A stretch of 64,000 nucleotides of DNA. It comes from Trichoplax sp. H2. Taxonomy: Eukaryota > Placozoa > Uniplacotomia > Trichoplacea. Shown here one piece after another: positions 17,762-27,740 of the stretch. Every line of letters begins with the position of its first letter. Within the stretch, counting starts at the first letter, position 1. The DNA is taken from assembly GCA_003344405.1 (NCBI GenBank), contig NOWV01000016.1:310001-374000 (forward strand), given 5' to 3'. The position numbers and the translations under genes were made by a program. The notes beneath the pieces are model-generated. The model was not told where the DNA came from. It saw nothing but the letters and a program-made list of their open reading frames with translations, and made no database searches.

Positions 17762-17928
17762 ACAGTGTACAGTACGGAGACGAGTGTGGTACAGTACTGT
17801 AAGTATTTTCGGGGTGGAGTAGCCGTACCGTACTGATAGATTTGGACCAACTGTACTGTACACTGTACAGTGTACAGTACTCTGTAGTGGACTGTACAGT
17901 ACATTGTACTGTAATGTACAACTGGTGC
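17762..17928. repeat. Cluster of GTAC/TACAGTACTGTA palindromic words
   Basis: About 165 bp made largely of interleaved TACAGTAC, GTACTGTA, TGTACAGT and similar words. It includes one perfect TACAGTACTGTA (17790-17801) and one 28-bp perfect palindrome (17853-17880). The same words recur near 590, 2600, 3280, 8265, 20430, 21258, 21608, 22549, 25480 and 29548, always outside exons. Confidence 0.8.
17853..17880. repeat. 28-bp perfect palindrome
   Basis: The sequence from 17853 to 17880 equals its own reverse complement over all 28 bases. It is built from GTACTGTACACT followed by its mirror complement. It can form a cruciform or serve as a two-fold-symmetric protein site. It lies about 700 bp upstream of the Sec16 start codon. 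Confidence 0.9.
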
Positions 17929-19529
17929 TAGTGGCATGATGAAGATGGTGATGAAATGGAATGCTCTGGTACTGCACCTTTTTACAGCACATGTACAGTA
18001 TACTGTTTGAAACATGGAAATAACTTATGATACAGTATATGGATTCCTGAGTTTTCGACAATACAGTAAAACGGCAAGTAAAAAACTGTGCAGAAAAAGC
18101 ACTAGACTGGACCATCTGTGACCACCCATCCACATATGAGAAAGACATATGAATGGATCTTGTCATAATTATTTACTGTATGCATCTTGTTTCATATAAA
18201 ACAGATGAAATAACTCGGCCGAGCATTGTTATTGCAAAACAAAATTGAAATAGTACGTCATAAACTGTTTACTACAGTATATTTCAATATTGGAGATAGG
18301 GTTACCTAACTCAAACGATTGCACGACTTCAACATTTTCACTCATTCAGCGTACTAATAACATTCCTACCACTGCATAGTGGACTCCTCTTTCGCGCATT
18401 GCACCTACAGTAGTGTACGTAGTAGCTTTCTCATTTGTGTTCGATGTAAATGGCAGTAATGCAATGGGTAACACTTTGTACTGCAAAACAATGCACTATT
18501 CTGCTATCCGATTTTTCATCAATGGTATTAATCGGTTTGGTACAAACTAACTTTCTATGCGGTGCCAAGATGATATAAAATAAATAAATAAATTATTGCT
18601 GATTTTAGTTGAACACACATCTTCAAGATTCCAGGCTTTTTCCTCTTTTACCATCCATCTTCTATACTCTATACTATAAGTATAGTATCAGTTTTCTTCT
18701 CAGCTCTATGATACGCATTTCGTATATGCGCATAGGATTTACAAATTATGTCTATGCAAATACCGTGGAAAGCAGATGACTACCCTTAACGATTTCTTTG
18801 ACCATCCTGTGGACTTTCGAGAAAAACATTTGAATTTATTGCCCTTCATGATTAATCATATAATTACATGTATAACATGGTAATCAGTTAAATACGCGTA
18901 TCTATCAATAAATCAATCTACCAGTAATCGTATATCATCATATTAAAGCTTTCAGACAGAGTTGTGATTTCCTAGGTATTGTATTTACGTTGCTGTTCCA
19001 TTAGTTATTCTACTGCTAAAGCTTAGCATACTTTTTTCGGAAAAATAGATACAATACAATAAAACAGTGAAAATAATCAATGGTGATGCAAGTAGATGTA
19101 GCAACTGGCGAAGAAAATCTCTTACAAAACGTAATGAATGTCTGTAAAATTATCATATCATTATAGCATTGGCGTTGTTAGTTATCAAACAAATAGAAAT
19201 TTTTAAGCGGTTTACTCTTATTTGGATGAATAATCGTTTCATTGTCAGCAAATTAAGGATACATCTACTCAGTAGACTAGTATCCAGCTTTATATTTTGC
19301 TATCTTGCATGTAATGACAAGTATTTACTTATATATATATATACTCGAATGTTGCGAATTACATCGAAAGTATATCAAGAAATTGAGTATGGTACTGCTA
19401 TTGTATGAAAATTTCATACGATGGCAATAACAAAAGCTTACACACTTATCCCTAATATTCAAATATTGAAAGGATATCATTTAACTACATAGATTTAGCT
19501 TGATATACAAAGTATAATATGAAGTCGCT

Positions 19530-22334
19530 TTAATTAGCAGCGACAGCTTCACTACTTTTGCTTTCTTTCTTGACTTTGTAATCTTTAATCGCAGCTCTGA
19601 TAGCATCTTCCGCAAGCACTAAAAAAGATTAATGAATAATATATATTCAAAATCTATAACATAATGTTATCGATAATACCTGAAAGTAATCAACATTACG
19701 ATCAAAAGATAAATTGCTGTCAATGACTGTCTAATGAAAGACTTTGTAATAGCATGTAATTTTAATACACAAAATCATTTGTAACTGTATCGATTACACT
19801 GATTTCATAACACAGAAAGCTATGCTTATCGATGGCCTTCTTAATTCATCTTGATATGGATGAACTTACTTGAACAGTGTAACTTCACTGGTGGTAAAGA
19901 TAGTTCTTTTGCAATATCAGAATTTCTAATCTTCTTTGCGTCATCAATCTAAAATTATGAGAAGATAATAACGGGATTGACTGAAATTGCAATCTGAATA
20001 TTATAAATGCAAATCTATCTCTTGCTTATTCAACTAGGATCGTAAACAATGAATAAGAGATCATAATAGACTGTATTGAGATGTAGTGAATATGGATTAC
20101 ACACTTACAAGTTAGCCTACTATATTACATGCTGAAATACTAGCGCAGTAATATCGTAACCCGACAAACAGCAGACATTAAAAAATTCTTGCAAGTGAAA
20201 TACTGTATGTTTAACATTGCATGCAAATATAATATCAATGTACGAGTACCGATTTTCCTTTGATCCATTCAGTCGCTAGAGAACTAGAGGCGATGGCTGA
20301 TCCGCAACCAAAGGTTTTGAATCTTGCGTCCACAATTTTGCCATTATCGTCCACTTTAATCTGTGAGTAGTATTGATCGTGATTGTTTACCAATCGCATA
20401 ATGTATTACAAAATGGTGGCTATTACAATGCTGTACTGTAATGTACTGCTGATCGCTTGGAGAGTATTCAATCAGTCATACATGACGAATTGTAATAAAG
20501 AACATTTCACAGCATTTCTGTCTCGCGAGCACGTAGTGATATCTTAAAATATACAGTAAAACTGAAGCGCTAGTTCACTTTTCATATAGTAATCACTTCT
20601 TCCACTTAGTTTGTGCTCTATTTATTCTAAAGATAATATGCAAAGAATGTACGGAATGAATAAAATAAAGTATACCTGTAACTTCATAACATCGCCACAG
20701 GCAGGGGCTCCAACCAAGCCAGTCCCAACATTCTCATCGCTCTTATTGAGCGAACCAACGTTTCTTGGATTCTCATAGTGGTCAATAACCTGACGGTGAA
20801 GACAATAAATCGAACGGTCATATAAAGTTTTAAATCGGATCGTTACCGACATTTCAGTCATTAATTGTAAGTTCAACTAGTACTTGTCTCACTATTCGAT
20901 ACTCGAATACTGTTCATTGCACAATTATACATGCAGTGCTGTAGATGTGCATGTGTATGTTATCAGAGTGTAGCGCGATTGACGATTCTGACCAAATGGA
21001 ATATTTACATTGTTTATATTATTATGAGCAACAAATTAAGCGTCTTCTATCTTATTCAGGTTTCAATTGCTAATGTCCATATTCATGAAAGATTTGCAGA
21101 TTGGTTGTAATAGATCATACTGCATATTCATTAGGGTCCTTGAAAAAGGGACACTAAAATTGTCATTGCGCGATTTGTACATCAGATTGGTCGGCAACAG
21201 TAGAGCAGTTGCCTAGTAAATATAGTTTAATTTGATTAACAAGACAGTTTCTAAAATGTACAGTACAGTATATGGGATTTTCAATGACTATCGAATCTTA
21301 CCATTACGACAACTGAAAAGAGGTTTCAAAAAAAGTGGGCATAAATGTACCTACACGACTCCCCTGCCGTGGGTTAGTGGGTGTACCGGATAACATAATA
21401 CGTAAGCCGTAAGGAGTACATAAATTAATTGTACATTACCGTGTGATTTGGTTGTAAAGGTTAGGGCTATTACACTTTTGAATTCGAATATTACAGCTGT
21501 AGCTTCAAATACTACTGATAGACGTAGTTAAAATACACAGTATAAATATACGGTAAAAAATAGGACAACAACTGATGAAGAAGCATAAGCACTTTTTATC
21601 ACTACTATACAGTACAGTATCTTTATAGTTGTTTGCTAGACGTAGAGCTATAAAACAGCGTTACGCGCTTTGATGACAGTCTACTTATCAAGATAAGAGT
21701 AGAGCAATTCTAAATAGGTAGTTTACTTTGCCTTTTTATTCTCAAGATTATAGTATCGAGTTTAAGGCAATTTGATAAACCTAAAGTATATAAGAATGTA
21801 TACGTTTACAGCTTTATTCTTGGGAATATTATGGCCAAGGAGAGCGGCCATTTTAGGAGGTTGAAGATTCGTAAATTTGTTTACCACAGTTGCGTATACG
21901 CAACCACAGTCATACCGTATAGTGTGCTGTATTATATAGTACTTACGTTCATCACTATACTGTAGTAATTATAATTATTATTATGATGATGCATTCTCAA
22001 TCATTCAAAATGTTCGCCTATTTATCGTCATCTTGATAAAGTACTATCCTACACTAAGAGGTAATAGATTCTAAAGTCACCATACGAGGTTGTTTGCGTG
22101 ATATTAATGAGAATAAATGATATAGAAAATTTAGTTCAATTAATTCAGTAACCTATGAAATCAATAATTAATTCTACACTCTACAGTAATCACTTCTGGT
22201 TCAACCATGTTCATCAGCGTTATTTTTTACAGTCCGTATTTTACCTTGTCGTGATAATTTCTGGCGTACAAAGTAGCCAATACTGCATTTCGTAAGGGTG
22301 CACGGTTCAAAGCTCTTCGACCTATCGAAATCAT
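19530..22334 (-). CDS. ISCU: ISCU, mitochondrial iron-sulfur cluster scaffold, 5 exons
   Basis: Scaffold on which [2Fe-2S] clusters are built from NFS1-derived sulfur in the mitochondrial matrix. Exons from 5' to 3': 22334-22245, 20789-20676, 20360-20250, 19948-19870, 19618-19530. All introns are GT-AG and the frame closes at 483 nt, 160 aa, close to the usual animal length. The start [17 protein letters not shown] begins an Arg-rich, acid-free presequence typical of mitochondrial import, leading into [18 protein letters not shown]. The three cluster-ligand cysteines are present in [18 protein letters not shown] and PPVKLHCSM, together with the Asp after the first Cys and the His before the third. 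The LPPVK motif recognised by the HSC20/HSPA9 chaperones is intact. The residue after HCS is Met, as in frataxin-dependent scaffolds. Intron 1 is about 1.45 kb and carries GTAC words. Confidence 0.95.
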
Positions 22335-22606
22335 CCTTTTTTCTTTCAAATCTGTCAATAATATATTACAACCAAAACAAATTGTGGATCCAAATTTTGC
22401 AATCGGAGAAAATACACACTCGAAGGACAAGCGAATTTTGTTATTGACAGGGATGAGATTGTTTCTCAACTCTGGTAGCACCGTACAAAATACTGTAGGT
22501 ATCAGTCAGCGCCTAGTAAGTTACAGTACAGAATACTGTAAGCTACAGTACAGTACTGTACGGTTAGTGCAGCACATGAACTCGACCATTTTTTTTGCCT
22601 ACTCGC

Positions 22607-22633
22607 TTCTCTACCCCCTAGTGGGGTAGAGAA
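22607..22633. repeat. Perfect 11-bp hairpin
   Basis: TTCTCTACCCC (22607-22617), a 5-nt CTAGT spacer, then the exact reverse complement (22623-22633). It sits inside a GTAC-word cluster upstream of ISCU. Function unknown. Confidence 0.85.
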
Positions 22634-22925
22634 TGGTCATACACCTGTACTGCAGTACTGTACTATACAAATGTACATGCTGTACAGCGTGTACGCGCAC
22701 GTCACATCGGTTAGAGAGTGCAGGCCGTCCAGCCGTGGTCTGAGTCTGACTTTGCATGCTTGGATGACCGTAGATCCATCCAGCGGTCTATCTGCTGTGT
22801 TATGGACTGCTGGACCGATAGACAGTTTCACTTCGATATTGAAGTCGATCGAGCGATTGATTGTTTTGGAAAATAATTCTAGATACTACGCTGTTACGTT
22901 TTCCAATATCCTCTTCTACTCAGTA

Positions 22926-22955
22926 ACAAGGAAGATTTCGTAAAATCTTCCTTGT
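22926..22955. repeat. Perfect 13-bp hairpin
   Basis: ACAAGGAAGATTT (22926-22938), loop CGTA, then the exact reverse complement (22943-22955). A similar CAGT follows and precedes it, which could be a trace of a short target duplication, but this is weak. Confidence 0.85.
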
Positions 22956-23420
22956 CAGTCCAGTAGAGCTAGAGTATTGAACTAAACCTTATTGTTTTAC
23001 CACAACGTTATATAACTGAACAGAACCAATGGTTTATTCTATAGACTTACATACCGTGAATTTAGATTGTTGAACATGTAAAACTATATGAATCAATAGC
23101 GGTCCAATTAGGAAACCGTATTAAAATCATCGACCAAAATCTTATTTCGTAACATATGCGTATAAAATCAATCAATCGATAGTTTTAAAAGAGGAAAATA
23201 CGGTGTAGAGTTATGCGTGTGCAGTAACTTTATGATCGATGACCTTAGGAACATCTCCATGGACAGAGTCCTACAGTACTACGTATTAATTAAAGTACCT
23301 CAAAAGTGCAAATCATTGTCCAGCTCTTTTCCAGCTAAATCTATACGAGAATATTTACGAGTATACGTGTGTAGGTATTATTAGCCGTAACCTATATATA
23401 TATATATACAACAATCCAGG

Positions 23421-24445
23421 ATGGCATATAATGCAAAAAAGTTGATCGAATATGAATCACCTTTCTGGGCATCTAAACTCTGCTATATTCCCCTGTATTA
23501 TGTGAAATTAGCGCAGCGGTTTACCCCGATTTAGCAAAGGGATCTTCAATCTGCGTTTCGAATAAACGCATATCGAATTTTAATATCTGTATTAAACAAG
23601 ATGATATGACTGGCTCTACATTATCAGGCAATAAAGCTCGTTCATTAGAATTTTGATTTGCTGATGCTATACAGTACATAAGAAATGCACGACAGTCTTC
23701 ACAGCTGGTGTTATTCAACCTAATCACTGTAGAGCTACTGCTGTTGCTGCGCGTCATCTTGGTTTATCAAGCTATTTATTCTTACGTTGTGATGAAGGTA
23801 CACAACCCGACGTGCAACTTCTTGCATGTACAGGTAATATTTTCCTCGACAGTATGGTAGGATCGAAAATAGTTTTGCTTCAACCTCAAGCTCAATTTGT
23901 CCCCGATATCTCACCTAGAATGCATCGACTAGCTACCCATCTAAAAAGCTCTACAGGCGATGAATGCTATCATATACCCCTTGGTGGTTCAAATGTGGCT
24001 GGCCTACTAGTTATATTGAGCGCTTTCGAGAATTGATTGAGCTAGGTTTATTTCAAAATTTCGATGATATAGTTGTTGTAAGCGGTTTCAAGGGCGTCAC
24101 ATTTTATATGTACTGCATATACAAGCAAGCATCGTTTAAGTTTACGTTTTACTATTGATTTTTTGAAGTAATATCGCTATTTCAACTTCATATTCCATAA
24201 TGACGGTTGATAGCTTGATAATATTATCTAGCTAAATTTAAAATTAACCTTCGGTATAATATAACGATTTTAGCAATTGATCCCTAATTTAATTTATATT
24301 GCTATTTAACTTTCTTTCCCCAGGTGGAATCTTTGGGACATACGATGGACGCTTTAATAATTTACTTGAGCAAGAAAGATGTACAAATGAAGATGTTATG
24401 ACTTGGGCCGCTTATCAGACTTTAATGAATGGTGAAAAGAAATAA
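23421..24445 (+). pseudogene. D-cysteine desulfhydrase-like pseudogene (copy 1)
   Basis: Aligns along its length with the intact copy at 26232-27740. It begins MAYNAKKLIEYE and keeps the same last exon after a normal acceptor (exon 2 at 24324-24445, reading GIFGTYDGRFNNLLEQER). It is broken by an in-frame TAG at 23532-23534, a 1-nt deletion shortly after, a TGA at 23654-23656 directly after the lysine motif (GNKARSLEF), and further shifts. About 350 nt is deleted before the intron, which removes the SGG...glycine-loop half of the enzyme. Because the intron is kept, this is a duplicated gene and not a retrocopy. The upper limit matches exon 1 of the intact gene, and the ATG at 23421 corresponds to its start. 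Confidence 0.88.
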
Positions 24446-24690
24446 CCTACAACTGGATTATTTATAAAGAATCTTAAATACAGTCATCAATGTATGATGC
24501 AATTAAAATAGTTACTATTATCCTTATAGCAACAAACCTGCACAGTGGCTTGATGGCGATTTTATAACGAGTCATTTTAATCCATAATATACGTACACGT
24601 ATGACACTAATATGTCTGTAGTTCAGAATTTCCAATTTCATGAAATGATATTTATAAAATGCAAAGGTAACTTAATTATTAATGAGTGTA

Positions 24691-24809
24691 TTACTATAGA
24701 TAGAGAAGACCTGGACCCCCGCGAAAAATAATAACAAAAAGATAATAAAAGGAAATAAAAAATGAAACACTAAAAATCGGATATATAAGGTCTTCTCTAT
24801 CTTACTATA
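24691..24809. mobile_element. Small MITE, 14-bp TIR with 8-bp target duplication
   Basis: The element body runs 24699-24801 (103 bp). It begins GATAGAGAAGACCT and ends with the exact reverse complement, AGGTCTTCTCTATC. It is flanked on both sides by the same 8-mer, TTACTATA (24691-24698 and 24802-24809). Inverted ends plus an 8-bp duplication are the signature of a hAT-type cut-and-paste insertion. The inside is A-rich with no coding capacity, so it is non-autonomous. Confidence 0.85.
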
Positions 24810-25500
24810 AATTTGGATGGATATAACTCTTCTCATACTCTACTGCTATTGCCTAGTAAATTATACTATGCATGAAGAAGCAATAAATTAATTTTTATTG
24901 CCATTAAAAGGTCGATATGAATAAGACTTAATTTATTTGTTCTCCTTTATACTTCACTCATTTTTCTAATTTTTGAATGATGAGGTATAGTATGCAGTAA
25001 ATTACTGAAGCTAACATTTCTTGTGACAGTAGCAGATTGATAACTTGTGGAGAAGTAGAGAATACTTTGCTAGTATTTCGCTACATAGAAATCTTTAGCT
25101 TTGCTGCTATAATTTCAGCTTTAAATGCTCTCTGAAAAGAACAAACTATCAATAAATAATAAATTCCTCATCTTGAGCATGACCTATTATTAGAGCAACA
25201 GGTATTTGCAAAAGTTGAAATATTCCATTTACTTTATCCTGTCGTATTCGAATTTCAATTTGGCTAATAATATAATTTATAATCTGATGAAGTACTGTAC
25301 AATCACTAATAAACCAGATACCATTAGGACCCTTTATGAAAGAGTAGTAGTAATTATAATTTAGTCTACGTTATATTAGACTTGATAACCTCTACCTGAT
25401 ATAATTGCAGAAAGAATTTTCAAGATTTTTACTATAGAATTGATGAATATGTACGGTACTTTAGAGCATATAACGTGCATTGGTACAGCACTGTACACTA

Positions 25501-25823
25501 CTGTATCGTGGTGTGGATGGAATTCGTTCCCTTCCAATTTTCTCGATAGTAAAAGCTGTTCAAATTGAAGTTTCTTACAATGAGAAACCCTCCATTACAA
25601 CGATTAAAGTTAAATAAGACTAAAACTAAGTTAGCTAAATACAACCCTCAAGACCTCAACTACTGTATCGTGACGTGCATGGAATTCGATCCCTTCCATT
25701 TTCTCTATAGTAAAGCTGTTCAAATTGAAATTTCTTACAATGGGAAACCCTCCATTAAAACGATTAAAGTTAAATAAGACTAGAACTAAGTTAGCTAAAT
25801 ACAATCCTCAAGACCTCAACTTC
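25501..25823. repeat. Tandem duplication of a 162-bp unit
   Basis: Two head-to-tail copies, 25501-25662 and 25663-about 25823, both beginning CTGTATCGTG and ending near CTCAAGACCTCAAC. They differ at roughly a dozen positions. No coding support. Confidence 0.88.
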
Positions 25824-25895
25824 TTCACTGTGCTAAAACTAAATCGAGTTTAACCATCTACATGCACAAATGTAAGAAAATCTTGATCAACAAAA

Positions 25896-25948
25896 TTTGT
25901 AAGAAATTTTAATTTGAACAGCTTTTACTATAGAGAAAATGGAACGGA
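25896..25948. repeat. Inverted partial copy of the 162-bp unit
   Basis: TTGTAAGAAATTTTAATTTG onward to about 25948 is the reverse complement of the middle of the tandem unit (the segment TTTTCTCTATAGTAAAGCTG to TTCTTACAA). With the two direct copies this forms a direct-direct-inverted array, as seen in foldback or MITE insertions. Confidence 0.8.
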
Positions 25949-26231
25949 CCTCATCCGATACACACCACTGTATAGTATACGACTTTCCGTCCTGTATTAC
26001 TACAGTAATAGTATTACTGTGGCAAAATGCCATTGGGTAGTCCATAATATAGGGCAGATACGATGACATCGGTAGCAACAGTGCTCTGTGCGGTGCTTTC
26101 ACACTTGCAATTTTTGTTTACCAGACATTACGGCAAGACTTGGGCGATTGATTTGCCAACACTTTCTACACAGTGCTTGACATTCTTTATGCTTGCTGTA
26201 GTCAATCTCGGTTGGTAAATAGCAAATAATA

Positions 26232-27740
26232 ATGGCATATAACTCACAAAATTTGATCAGATATACTCCACCTTCGTGGGCATCTACACTTTGCTACATT
26301 CCTCAGTATTACTTGAAGCTAGCACAGCGTTTGACACCAATTTATCAATGGGATCTTCCAGCTGCTTTCCCAAATCGAAGCATATCCAATTTTCAAATCT
26401 ATATTAAGCGAGATGATATGACTGGTTCTGTACTATCAGGCAATAAAGTTCGTAAATTAGAATTTCTATTAGCTGATGCATTACAGAAGAAGTGTACATC
26501 AATTCTAACTGCAGGTGGCATCCAATCCAATCATTGTCGAACTACAGCTGTTGCTGCACGCCAACTGGGTTTATCAAGCTATTTGTTCTTACGATGCGAT
26601 GAAGAGATGCGATCCAATTTACAACTTGTAGGATGTACTGGTAATGTTTTCCTCAACAGTATGGTAGCATCGAAAGTATTCTTAATTGAACGTAAAGCTC
26701 AATTTTTTCCTGATATCTTGCCTAAAATGCAACAACTATCTACCTATTTAAAGAGTACAACTGGCGATGAATGCTATTTAATACCTATCGGTGGTTCAAA
26801 CGTTATTGGCTTATTTGGCTATATTGAATGTTTCCGAGAACTAGTTGAGCAAGGTTTATATGAAAATTTCGATGATATTGTCGTTACATGCGGTAGTGGC
26901 GGCTCAACATGTGGGCTTGCATTAAGCAATTATTTAACTGGAAGTAAAGTTAAAATGCATGCCATATGCATATGTAGTGACGCTAATTATTTCTATCAAC
27001 ACATTGATGAAACACTACAACAGTTAAAACTAAGCGATCAAGTGAAAGCGCGTGATATTGTTGATATCATTGATGGATACGCTGGTTTAGGGTATGGATT
27101 ATCAACAGAAGATGAAATGAAATTTGCTTATGATGTTTCTAAATCAACTGGGATTATACTAGACCCGGTCTATAATACTAAAGCTGTAAAGGGAATGTTA
27201 CATGAATTGGAACATAATCCTGAACGCTTCCAAGGACGTCGAATCTTGTATATCCATACAGGTACTACTTAATTTCCCATATCCTCCTATCTAGTTGATT
27301 TTTAAAAAAGTTTTGAATGACGCAGATATAAATTTTAATGTACTGTAGTATTACTGTTTTAATTTCACATTAAATGAGGCCAATTAACTTCTTGATGGTG
27401 TTTCATCGGGCAATTTAAATTCTGTTACTTCCTTAAATTGTAAGCAGTGATGCTATAAAAGTGTTTAACTCCTATAGATTTGTGTTTTGTAAAGCTATTA
27501 CAATTCATCATAAACGATTTTAAATCACTCGTGCGGTATCATCATTATATTATACTTATTTTGAAGTAAATTGATAGTGCCAAATTTTAAAAATTTCTTG
27601 GATTATAATATATTATAGGCGGTATATTTGGAGCTTATGATGGACGTTTTAATAATATGCTGGAGCAAGAAAGAAGTTCGAATGTGGAGATAATGAATTG
27701 GACTGATTATCAAACATCGATCGGTGATAACAAGAAATAG
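26232..27740 (+). CDS. D-cysteine desulfhydrase, plant-type, 2 exons, intact
   Basis: PLP enzyme of the ACC-deaminase/D-cysteine desulfhydrase family, predicted to split D-cysteine (possibly also L-cysteine or other beta-substituted amino acids) into pyruvate, ammonia and H2S. Exon 1 is 26232-27261 and exon 2 is 27619-27740; the intron is GT-AG and joins IHTG to G. The frame gives 383 aa, longer than bacterial DcyD (about 328) and like plant enzymes. The N-terminus YTPPSWAS...TPIYQWDLP resembles plant sequences. The PLP lysine is Lys72 in SGNKVRKLEF. GGIQSNH (residues 95-101) carries His where ACC deaminase has Gln; CGSGGS is the phosphate loop; DPVYNTKA and IHTGG replace the Glu and Leu of true ACC deaminases. 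These point to desulfhydrase, not ACC deaminase, though substrate is inferred. No clear targeting peptide is visible. A broken copy precedes it and a 5' fragment follows. Confidence 0.92.

Larger units (their letters stand above)
17150..19529. other. Intergenic region: Sec16 5' side, ISCU 3' side
   Basis: This holds the promoter side of Sec16 (transcribed leftwards from about 17150) and the 3' side of ISCU (which ends at 19530). The stretch 17760-17930 is packed with GTAC palindromic words. Open frames at 17566-17802, 17698-18015 and 17732-18166 run through this repeat and have no family features, so I read them as repeat by-products. Another small inverted repeat (ATTGTATGAAA/TTTCATACGAT) lies near 19400. 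No gene is seen. Confidence 0.5.
22335..23420. other. Intergenic region between ISCU and the desulfhydrase family
   Basis: Promoter side of ISCU and upstream side of the first desulfhydrase copy, which is transcribed the other way. It contains a GTAC-word cluster (22490-22690), two strong hairpins (22607-22633 and 22926-22955) and a TA microsatellite (23393-23408) ending 12 bp before the ATG of the pseudogene. Open frames here overlap the repeats and look random. Confidence 0.5.
24446..26231. other. Intergenic region between desulfhydrase copies 1 and 2
   Basis: No gene is recognised. It holds a MITE-like insertion (24699-24801) and a tandem/inverted repeat (25501-25947). The 70-aa open frame at 25565-25777 runs across both tandem units and has no independent support. 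The final ~200 bp should hold the promoter of the intact desulfhydrase gene. Confidence 0.5.

Noticed and set aside
17566-18166. Three overlapping open frames near 17.6-18.2 kb
   Set aside because: They run through the GTAC palindromic cluster, show repetitive Tyr/Cys/Thr composition on both strands and have no family features.
20622-20876. 84-codon frame with an N-terminal extension to ISCU exon 2
   Set aside because: The extra residues come from intron 1; a proper acceptor lies at the exon start and a mitochondrial presequence exon exists at 22245-22334.
25565-25777. 70-codon frame in the 162-bp tandem repeat
   Set aside because: It spans both repeat units and repeats itself; the openness comes from the repeat, not from selection on a protein.
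26232-27740. Annotation as 1-aminocyclopropane-1-carboxylate deaminase
   Set aside because: The residues that separate the two activities (SNH, the Asn after DPVY, Thr in IHTGG) follow the D-cysteine desulfhydrase pattern.
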